Shown here: piece after piece, positions 1 to 5,144 of the stretch
How positions within the stretch are numbered: position 1 is the first letter of the stretch
Layout of the letters: every line of letters begins with the position of its first letter
Assembly: GCA_030642185.1 (NCBI GenBank)
Contig: DAOWOG010000084.1
Coordinates: 1 to 6,136 of the forward strand
Length of the DNA: 6,136 bases
Direction of reading: 5' to 3'
Source: Helicobacteraceae bacterium
GTDB taxonomy: Bacteria > Campylobacterota > Campylobacteria > Campylobacterales > Sulfurimonadaceae
Notes under the pieces: model-generated
What the model was told of the DNA's origin: nothing
Seen by the model: the letters and a program-made list of their open reading frames with translations, nothing else
Database searches by the model: none
Made by a program: the position numbers and the translations under genes

Positions 1-1343
1 ATCAGCATCAACAGCAGCAAAAAAGCAAAGACGGTGGTCAGTGTTGCCGTCAATACGGCAGGAAACATCTCAGTCGCTCCGACGATGGCCGCCTCACGTC
101 GGCTTTTTCCCTCTTCAAGATGACGATAGATATTTTCAGCAACGACGATCGCTTCATCCACTAACATCCCAAGTGCGATCAACGCACCAAGCAGAGAGAG
201 CATATTGAGACTGAACCCGATCATCTCTGTAACGATCAGACCGATCATAAAACTCATCGGTATCCCGATGGCGACGACCAGTGCGATCCCGCGATTGACA
301 AAGATCATCATCGCCATAAAGACCAGCATCAGACCAAACAAAATGTTAGCGAAAACGGTGTTAAGACGATTGCGTATCCAGATCGAGGTATCTGTATAGA
401 CCTCAAATTTCAGATGGCTGTAGCGCACTTCATACGCTTTTAACAGCGTGCGTATCTCTTTGACCAAGGCAATCGCGTTGCCCGATTTTGATTTGGTGAT
501 GTTGATCGAGACATTGCGCTGACCGTTATAATGCGACAGCTCGGCCTCATCCGCAAGTTCAAAAGAGACATCGGCAATGTCTCCAAGGCGGATACGCTTT
601 GTACTAACCGTAATCAGGGAGTTTTCAACACTAACACGATCTTTTTCCCCGTTATAGGTACTGATATACAGATGCTCTCCGCGCTGTTTGATCGTCCCGA
701 TAGGAAAGATAGAACTCAGATTCTGCAAGGATGCAACCACACTGCCCAGTTCCAGGTTATAGGCACGGATCTTCTCTTTATTCAGACGGATCACAAGTTC
801 ATCATCCGAATCACCGCGAATGGTGATCTCACTGAGTTCCTTAAACTGACTGAGCGAGCTTTTCAACTCATCGGCACGTTCCAGAAGCTCTTTGACTTCT
901 ACATCACCGGCAATCGCGATCAGCACAAGCGGAATCGTCTCTTCATGAATTTTTGCGATCGGTTCATTCATATCAGAAGGAAGGTCACGCTTGGACTGGG
1001 CAAGAATATCTTTGACATCGTTGAGAACATTAATGTTGCTTGAGCCGGGTTTAATGTCCGCAATAATAGAAAACGAGCCGTTTTTGATCGTCGTCGTCAC
1101 GGTGTCGAGTTCATTGATATTTTTCAGATCATCTTCCACCGTTTTGACGACCAATTTATCGAGGATATCGGCACTGGTTCCGGCGTAACCGCCGCTAATC
1201 GAAATTTTATCCATCTGAACCGGCGGAAAAATCTCTTTGGGAATGTTAATGTAGGCAAAAATGGAGAGCAAAATAATAAAAATCAAAAAGAGGTGGTTCA
1301 AAAGCGGTTTGTCAATAGCAAACTCAATAACGCGTCTTATCAT
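1..1343 (-). CDS. RND-family efflux transporter, inner-membrane subunit (N-terminal part, cut by window edge)
   Basis: This is the proton-driven inner-membrane pump of a resistance-nodulation-division system (AcrB/MexB/HAE-like). Such pumps normally work with a periplasmic adaptor and an outer-membrane channel; neither is in the window, and the substrate cannot be told. The 447 codons present cover an N-terminal membrane segment (about residues 13-32) followed by the family-typical INIPKEIFPPV stretch, a periplasmic porter region (about 35-325), then membrane segments from about 328 onward. The TM4 signature reads GMLVDEAIVVAENI (393-406); the usual form is VDDAIVVVEN, so the second proton-relay Asp (AcrB D408) is Glu397 here. 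The ATG is the only sensible start: GAGTAAGG, overlapping the stop of the upstream gene, lies about 7 nt before it. It begins 9 bp after the FtsL-like gene and is probably the third gene of the rsmH operon. About 55-60% of the protein lies outside the window. Confidence 0.93.
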   Translation of the reverse strand, partial: MIRRVIEFAIDKPLLNHLFLIFIILLSIFAYINIPKEIFPPVQMDKISISGGYAGTSADILDKLVVKTVEDDLKNINELDTVTTTIKNGSFSIIADIKPGSSNINVLNDVKDILAQSKRDLPSDMNEPIAKIHEETIPLVLIAIAGDVEVKELLERADELKSSLSQFKELSEITIRGDSDDELVIRLNKEKIRAYNLELGSVVASLQNLSSIFPIGTIKQRGEHLYISTYNGEKDRVSVENSLITVSTKRIRLGDIADVSFELADEAELSHYNGQRNVSINITKSKSGNAIALVKEIRTLLKAYEVRYSHLKFEVYTDTSIWIRNRLNTVFANILFGLMLVFMAMMIFVNRGIALVVAIGIPMSFMIGLIVTEMIGFSLNMLSLLGALIALGMLVDEAIVVAENIYRHLEEGKSRREAAIVGATEMFPAVLTATLTTVFAFLLLLML

Positions 1344-1352
1344 GTAAAAACC

Positions 1353-1634
1353 TTACTCAAACATGGTGTCAAGCACCTGATTTTGAAATCGCATCTGCTC
1401 TACTTTGTAGGTAATGATCCGTTGCTCTTCGAGCAGCGTATTATATTCGCGTTGAAGCAGCGCAATATCGCGGCTTATGTAATAAATCTGGTTTTGCAGA
1501 TATATTTTGGGAAAAAGCAGAAGCCAGGCGATGAAAAGTACAAGAAGCAGTCCGATCAGAAAACGCACACCCATCTGATTTTTGACTTCGATGACCTCTT
1601 CGACTTCATCTAAAATAAAATCTTTATCATTCAT
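1353..1634 (-). CDS. Small bitopic membrane protein, probable divisome protein FtsL
   Basis: This 93-residue protein has an acidic cytoplasmic N-terminus (residues 1-20), one strongly hydrophobic membrane segment (about 23-41, with LIGLLLVLFIAWLLLF), and a periplasmic helix (about 47-88) rich in Leu/Ile/Tyr at heptad-like spacings and in Glu/Gln/Arg, which looks like a coiled coil. That is the layout of FtsL/FtsB-type proteins, which form a complex with FtsQ and activate FtsWI septal peptidoglycan synthesis. FtsL is poorly conserved in sequence, so the call rests on size, topology and position directly downstream of rsmH/mraW, where ftsL sits in classical dcw clusters. The ATG overlaps the end of rsmH by 8 bp (ATGAATGA), which suggests translational coupling; I see only a weak upstream SD. 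The alternative is a generic Campylobacterota membrane protein of unknown role. The gene is very likely real; the FtsL function is inferred. Confidence 0.85.
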   Translation of the reverse strand: MNDKDFILDEVEEVIEVKNQMGVRFLIGLLLVLFIAWLLLFPKIYLQNQIYYISRDIALLQREYNTLLEEQRIITYKVEQMRFQNQVLDTMFE

Positions 1635-2562
1635 GGCAGTTCATCTTAAAGAGTCGCAATTTGGCACTCCGGCTTCTCGGGTTGGACTTAAGTTCATCCG
1701 CTTGAGCCATAATGGGCTTTTTACTGATCACTTTTCCAAGCGCATGGTTGTTGCCGCAGGTGCAGCGCATCGCTTCGGGAGGACAGATACAGTTTTTTGA
1801 CCATGCGGCAAAACGCTGTTTGACAATCCGGTCTTCCAAGGAGTGAAATGAGATAATGGCGATCACCGCATCGCTCAGACATGCCTCTTCGATGGCATCG
1901 AGCAGACGTTTCAGTTCTCCGAGTTCGTCATTGACTTCGATTCGAATCGCCTGCATGACCAGGGTCGCCGGATGTATCTTCTTTCCCCTCGGCGCATAGG
2001 GACGTACCGCATCCGACAAAGCTTTTGCCGATAGAAACGGCCGTTTTTCCACGATAACAGAAGCGATTTTTTTGGCATTGCGCAGTTCACCGCACTCGCG
2101 CAATATCCGCTCGAGTTCGCCTTGCGTATAGGTGTTGACCACCTCGGCCGCACTCAAAGGGTTTGATCTGTCCATCCGCATATCGAGTACATCACTCTCA
2201 AACGAGAAACCGCGTTCACTCTGATCAAGTTGAAGCGATGAAACCCCGATATCCGCCAGGATTCCTTTGATCTTCTCTTTTTTATGCTCTTTAATGATCT
2301 CTTTTATAACCAAAGAGAAGCGTCCCTGTTTAATCACAGCACGTTCTGCATAAGGTTCAAGACGCTGATTTGAAAAAGCGATAGCCGTACTGTCCTGATC
2401 AATGCCGATCAACGAAACGTTCGGATTGGCTTCAAGCAGCATGGACGTATGACCTGCATACCCCATCGTACAATCAACAATACTACCCTCTTTTATACCA
2501 TCAAATGCATCAATAACTTCACGATACAAGACAGGAATATGCGGACTTTTTTTCAAATGCAA
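1627..2562 (-). CDS. rsmH: 16S rRNA (cytosine(1402)-N4)-methyltransferase RsmH (MraW)
   Basis: RsmH uses S-adenosylmethionine to methylate N4 of C1402 in the 16S rRNA decoding centre. Family landmarks appear in order along about 311 residues: HIPVLYREV (8-16), the SAM-binding DCTMGYAGHTS (30-40), GIDQD (53-57), LADIGVSSLQLDQSERGFSF (102-121), DMRMD (127-131), QAIRIEVNDEL (204-214), ISFHSLEDRIVK (237-248), a Cys-rich patch (C258, C260, C267, C269) and NPRSRSAKLR (294-303). Length is normal. There is no ATG near the start. The open frame offers TTG at 2562 and TTG at 2556. The only SD-like sequence, AAGAG (2567-2563 on the minus strand), touches the first TTG but lies 6 nt from the second, so the true start is probably 2556, giving a protein beginning MKKSPHIPV. 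It is first gene of a minus-strand operon and overlaps the FtsL-like gene by 8 bp. Confidence 0.97.
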   Translation of the reverse strand: MHLKKSPHIPVLYREVIDAFDGIKEGSIVDCTMGYAGHTSMLLEANPNVSLIGIDQDSTAIAFSNQRLEPYAERAVIKQGRFSLVIKEIIKEHKKEKIKGILADIGVSSLQLDQSERGFSFESDVLDMRMDRSNPLSAAEVVNTYTQGELERILRECGELRNAKKIASVIVEKRPFLSAKALSDAVRPYAPRGKKIHPATLVMQAIRIEVNDELGELKRLLDAIEEACLSDAVIAIISFHSLEDRIVKQRFAAWSKNCICPPEAMRCTCGNNHALGKVISKKPIMAQADELKSNPRSRSAKLRLFKMNCHE

Positions 2563-2567
2563 CTCTT
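2563..2567 (-). promoter_or_regulatory. Ribosome binding site that decides the rsmH start
   Basis: The minus-strand AAGAG is the only purine-rich SD-like motif before rsmH. It has zero spacing to the TTG at 2562 and 6 nt to the TTG at 2556. Normal SD spacing of about 5-9 nt therefore favours the downstream TTG. Confidence 0.55.
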
Positions 2568-2603
2568 TTAATCTACTTGAAATGATATTTTACACAATAG
2601 GTA

Positions 2604-2609
2604 CTTATA
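2604..2609 (-). promoter_or_regulatory. Candidate sigma-70 -10 element for the rsmH operon
   Basis: On the minus strand this reads TATAAG, preceded by TGGTGGG, in the divergent gap upstream of rsmH. No good -35 hexamer lies at 17 bp, but Campylobacterota promoters commonly lack one. A second, weaker candidate (TAAAAT) lies about 20 bp closer to the gene. The position fits an operon promoter; the sequence match is modest. Confidence 0.3.
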
Positions 2610-2665
2610 CCCACCAATTAGACATCCAAAGATTCTTCGCGTATTCAATTGATGGCGTAATATGC

Positions 2666-2671
2666 TACAAT
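2666..2671 (+). promoter_or_regulatory. Candidate extended -10 element for the aldolase-fold gene
   Basis: TACAAT is preceded by TG one base upstream (TGCTACAAT, 2663-2671), an extended -10 pattern. It lies only 7 bp before the ATG at 2679, so transcription would begin at or next to the start codon. No SD is visible before that ATG. Either the message is leaderless, or the true promoter lies further upstream. Confidence 0.35.
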
Positions 2672-2678
2672 CACCTTC

Positions 2679-3272
2679 ATGAATAAACAACGTCTCAGGG
2701 ACCAACTCACATCATTTTCACTCTCCATGTTCCGAAAAGACTTTTTTGGTATCTATCATGGCGGGATTTCTGCCAAAACCGAAAACAACCGTTTTATTAT
2801 CAATACAAAAGAAGCGATTTTTGATGCACTCGACAATGACGCATTGATCGAACTCTATTTCCATAAAGATTATCGCTGGAGAGAAGCCAGTATAGATGCG
2901 GATATCCACCTGGGAATTTACAAACAGATTACGGATGCAAAATATATCACATTCAGCATGCCGCCGTTTACAACCGCCTATTCGCTTGATCACAATATTA
3001 TCATTCCAAAAGACTATTTTGGCTACAAAGAATTCGGCTCCATCGCCATTTATGATCCTAAAGAATTTGACAATTGGTATGATCGGGCATCAACAGAAAT
3101 TGCCTACTATTTTCAACATCACGACAGTGACATAATGGTCATTAAAGGCTATGGCGTTTATAGCTACAACCGTGATCTTCACACCCTCGCAAAACAGCTG
3201 GCCATTTTAGAAAAAAGCTGTCGTTTGCTGATGCTTGACACCGGTTTGGGAAAACTGGATCTGGATATATAA
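2679..3272 (+). CDS. Class II aldolase/adducin-fold protein with degenerate metal site, function unknown
   Basis: The 197-residue protein aligns by eye with the class II aldolase/adducin N-terminal domain (fuculose-1-phosphate aldolase family): FGIYHGGISAKTENNRFIIN (23-42) matches the G-N-S-R...ITP region, ASIDADIHLGIYKQITDAKY (70-89) matches the SSEW..H..IY..... segment, then IIIP and G, and VIKGYGVYSY (154-163) matches the .NHGV. segment. Active enzymes hold a metal ion with an HxH pair and a later His, and use a Glu acid/base. Here the HxH position reads TFS (91-93), the later His is Tyr158, and the Glu is Asp73. The protein is therefore probably not an aldolase and may be structural or regulatory, as adducin heads are. 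I know of no established function. It is transcribed divergently from rsmH, has its own terminator, and lacks a clear SD; Met17 is an alternative start, also without one. Confidence 0.85.
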   Translation: MNKQRLRDQLTSFSLSMFRKDFFGIYHGGISAKTENNRFIINTKEAIFDALDNDALIELYFHKDYRWREASIDADIHLGIYKQITDAKYITFSMPPFTTAYSLDHNIIIPKDYFGYKEFGSIAIYDPKEFDNWYDRASTEIAYYFQHHDSDIMVIKGYGVYSYNRDLHTLAKQLAILEKSCRLLMLDTGLGKLDLDI

Positions 3273-3275
3273 CAG

Positions 3276-3308
3276 GTCTGTTTTAATACAAACAGGCTTT
3301 TCCTTTTT
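3276..3308 (+). terminator. Rho-independent terminator after the aldolase-fold gene
   Basis: The arms GTCTGTTT (3276-3283) and AAACAGGC (3290-3297) form an 8-bp stem with one G-U pair and a 6-nt loop. The tract TTTTCCTTTTT follows. It starts 3 bp after the stop codon, so the aldolase-fold gene appears to be monocistronic and separated from the chaperone-ftsA operon. Confidence 0.8.
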
Positions 3309-3356
3309 CCAATTGCTCATAAACTGCTTTTTTATTCTCCAAAACCTCTAATCAGG

Positions 3357-3425
3357 GGCTATTGCACCATATGGTATCACGCTGACAAGTACAAACATAT
3401 GACAATACAAGAGCCTTTTATTTTG
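3357..3425 (+). other. Possible structured element: long-range stem, palindrome and U-tract
   Basis: GGCTATTG (3357-3364) can pair with CAAT (3403-3406) and AGCC (3412-3415), with a 5-nt bulge between those two blocks. TTTTATTTTG (3416-3425) follows the AGCC. The enclosed loop holds a perfect 10-bp palindrome, ACCATATGGT (3366-3375), and a second CATATG (3396-3401). It could be a weak terminator, a small RNA end or an operator. The evidence is structural only. Confidence 0.25.
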
Positions 3426-3446
3426 TTAGCACTATTATAATTTATA

Positions 3447-3475
3447 ATTTTATTTGTCGATTGCAACAATAAAAT
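3447..3475. repeat. AT-rich inverted repeat with 10-bp arms
   Basis: The left arm ATTTTATTTGT (3447-3457, one extra T) is complementary to ACAATAAAAT (3466-3475), around an 8-nt centre CGATTGCA. It overlaps the run of TATAAT-like motifs and may be a regulator-binding site or a cruciform. Chance pairing is possible in such AT-rich DNA. Confidence 0.35.
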
Positions 3476-3643
3476 ATTTTCCAAAATACAAATATAATAT
3501 AATCATTTATATTAATGAACAACTATTTTTACCCAACTTGCCAATGCTTATACAATTTTGACAGATTCTTGCACTAATAAATGAATTTCAAGAGGCCATT
3601 CTAAGGCAGCTTTAATCCTAAAAAACTTAAAATAGCTTAATTA

Positions 3644-3649
3644 TATACT
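3644..3649 (+). promoter_or_regulatory. Candidate -10 element for the chaperone-ftsA operon
   Basis: TATACT lies 28 bp before the chaperone ATG, within an AT-rich run and with no clear -35, as is common in Campylobacterota. Transcription from it would start near 3656 and give a leader of about 22 nt that includes a weak SD, AAGG (3662-3665), 12 nt from the ATG. Confidence 0.35.
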
Positions 3650-3677
3650 ACACTAACAACTAAGGCTAACACAACAG

Positions 3678-5144
3678 ATGATTACATGGATGCAGCATCA
3701 TAGAAAATACCTTGTCATTACTATTTGGATATCAACAATCGCATTTGTCGGAGCCGGTTTTGTCGGTTGGGGACAATACAGTTACGGCGATAAAGCCGGC
3801 GCGGTTGCAAAAGTGGGTGAAAGCTCGATCTCAATGCGTGAATTACAGCAATCCTACAGTCGATTATATTCCCAATACAACAAGATGTTTCAGGGAAACT
3901 TCGATGAAGCACAGGCAAAAAGCCTTGGTCTTGAGAAGCAGGCCCTTCGTCAACTGATCGATCAGGCACTGATTTTAAATCTGGCTAACAGCTATAACCT
4001 GAAAGTGACTGACGGTGAATTGCTGAGCGAAATTCAGGCTCAGGAAATGTTTTTCCAAAACGGCACTTTCAATAAAGAAGTTTACAAAAAAGCCCTTCGT
4101 CAAAACAACCTCTCCATGCAGGAGTATGAAATTGATGTACGAAAAGCGATGCTGATCCAAAAAACACTGGCACTTTTTTCTCCCAATGTTTTACCGCTGG
4201 AAACCAAAGCACTTGACACGGCACTTTTCATAGCCGACAAAGTTGAATACAAAATTTTAACGGCGGACATGATCTCACTTGACATGTCAGAAGAAGCTAT
4301 TAAGTCATTCTGGCGGGAACGTCAGCAAAACTATATGACGCTTCCTTCTTATACCCTTGAGGTGATCACTCAAAAACCGCTTTCAACTTATCCTGAAGAA
4401 GCGGCACTACAAGAGTACTTTCAGAGTAATAAATCAGATTTTTTCAATGAAGCAGGTGAACTCCTCTCTTATGAAGAGGCAAAAGATCAGGTCATAGCTG
4501 CCGTCAATGACAAAGCAACGAACAAAGAAGCACTTCGCACCTACATCGCTTTCAAAAAATCAAAACTCGATCCTTCTGTCATTAAAGAGACATTAACGGT
4601 AGACAATCAAAACAATCAACTGACACAGGAAATTTTTGCTGAAGTTCAGGCACTGACTGTGACAAAACCTTTTCTTAAACCGCGCAAGATCAACGGCAAA
4701 TATACCATCATCAAACTGCTGAAGCTCAATCCGGCGGAACCTAAAACATTTGAAATAGCAAAAGAGGAAGTGACAAAACAGTATACGAAAGAGCAGACAA
4801 GCAGTCAACTTTTGGCACTCGCTGAAAAGTCTGTTGCAACTTTTTCGGGAAAAACCAGCGATTTCCTGACACGTGATGATGCAAATGCATTAGAGGGACT
4901 TAACGATGCAGAAGCAAACGAATTTTTAAATGTTCTTTTTGAGGCTGAGAAACCACAGGGAATTGCAGGCCTTCAAACACAGAAGATCGTTCTTTATAAG
5001 ATCGTTGATCAAAAACTGATGAGTAAAGAGGAGATGGATCAGACCGACAGTGTTATGCGTTTGAAGAGTGCTATGATGGAAAAGGGACTGATCAAACAAC
5101 TCAATAACAAGTACAAAACCGAGATCTTCCTCGAAGGGATATAA
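3678..5144 (+). CDS. Membrane-anchored PpiD/SurA-like periplasmic chaperone lacking a clear parvulin core
   Basis: This 488-residue protein has a short basic N-terminus, one membrane anchor (about 11-32) and a large periplasmic domain, the layout of E. coli PpiD, which helps newly exported proteins fold at the Sec translocon. Residues 42-165 match the PpiD/SurA N-terminal chaperone domain: VAKVGESSISMRELQQSY (43-60), LRQLIDQALILNLANSYNLK (90-109), then FNKEVYKKAL and MQEYEIDVRKAML; FWRERQQNYMTLPSYTLEVI (211-230) continues the PpiD alignment. PpiD is about 623 residues with a parvulin domain next. Here only a tail-like piece (about 330-352) is recognisable, without the usual G-[DG]-[LM]-G-W/F core. 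The start is supported by MITWMQ matching the remembered start of homologs; the SD is weak. FtsA follows with no gap. It probably corresponds to C. jejuni Cj0694, which occupies the same position. It is usually annotated as a peptidyl-prolyl isomerase, but catalysis is doubtful. Confidence 0.92.
   Translation: MITWMQHHRKYLVITIWISTIAFVGAGFVGWGQYSYGDKAGAVAKVGESSISMRELQQSYSRLYSQYNKMFQGNFDEAQAKSLGLEKQALRQLIDQALILNLANSYNLKVTDGELLSEIQAQEMFFQNGTFNKEVYKKALRQNNLSMQEYEIDVRKAMLIQKTLALFSPNVLPLETKALDTALFIADKVEYKILTADMISLDMSEEAIKSFWRERQQNYMTLPSYTLEVITQKPLSTYPEEAALQEYFQSNKSDFFNEAGELLSYEEAKDQVIAAVNDKATNKEALRTYIAFKKSKLDPSVIKETLTVDNQNNQLTQEIFAEVQALTVTKPFLKPRKINGKYTIIKLLKLNPAEPKTFEIAKEEVTKQYTKEQTSSQLLALAEKSVATFSGKTSDFLTRDDANALEGLNDAEANEFLNVLFEAEKPQGIAGLQTQKIVLYKIVDQKLMSKEEMDQTDSVMRLKSAMMEKGLIKQLNNKYKTEIFLEGI
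5133..5138 (+). promoter_or_regulatory. Ribosome binding site of ftsA
   Basis: GAAGGG lies 6 nt before the GTG at 5145, inside the last codons of the chaperone gene. It supports GTG as the ftsA start and implies that ftsA is translated from the chaperone transcript. Confidence 0.75.

Larger units (their letters stand above)
3309..3677 (+). other. AT-rich intergenic region without a gene
   Basis: No plausible coding sequence, tRNA or rRNA is seen on either strand between the terminator at 3276-3308 and the chaperone start. The left part (3357-3425) holds a structured element with two CATATG palindromes. The middle (3430-3530) is extremely AT-rich, with several TATAAT matches (3436, 3443, 3493, 3498) and an inverted repeat at 3447-3475. 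The right part (3600-3677) contains the likely promoter and weak SD of the chaperone gene. For a compact Campylobacterota genome this is a long gap, and it probably carries regulation of the chaperone-ftsA operon. Confidence 0.6.

Noticed and set aside
531..1043. Long open frame on the plus strand, opposite the RND gene
   Set aside because: It is antisense to a gene with clear family motifs, shows no recognisable domain and has no convincing ribosome binding site.
1651..1669. Imperfect inverted repeat GAGT...ACTC near the end of rsmH
   Set aside because: The arms pair over only about 4 bp with mismatches beyond, and it lies within coding sequence with no U-tract, so it is not a terminator.
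2718..2993. Minus-strand open frame within the aldolase-fold gene
   Set aside because: The plus-strand frame has recognisable domain similarity and a terminator directly after its stop; the minus-strand frame is a shadow.
3351..3420. tRNA or other known structured RNA
   Set aside because: The GGGGCT...AGAGCC ends looked briefly like an acceptor stem, but there is no T-loop (GTTCRA) motif, anticodon stem or proper cloverleaf spacing.
3558..3563. Perfect -35 consensus TTGACA upstream of the chaperone gene
   Set aside because: At 16-18 bp spacing the -10 position matches TATAAT poorly (for example ATGAAT), so I do not call a promoter from it; TATACT at 3644 is preferred.
3601..3666. Direct repeat CTAAGGC at 3601-3607 and 3660-3666
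   Set aside because: It is only 7 bp, has no further extension and could arise by chance in this gap; the second copy overlaps the weak SD of the chaperone gene.
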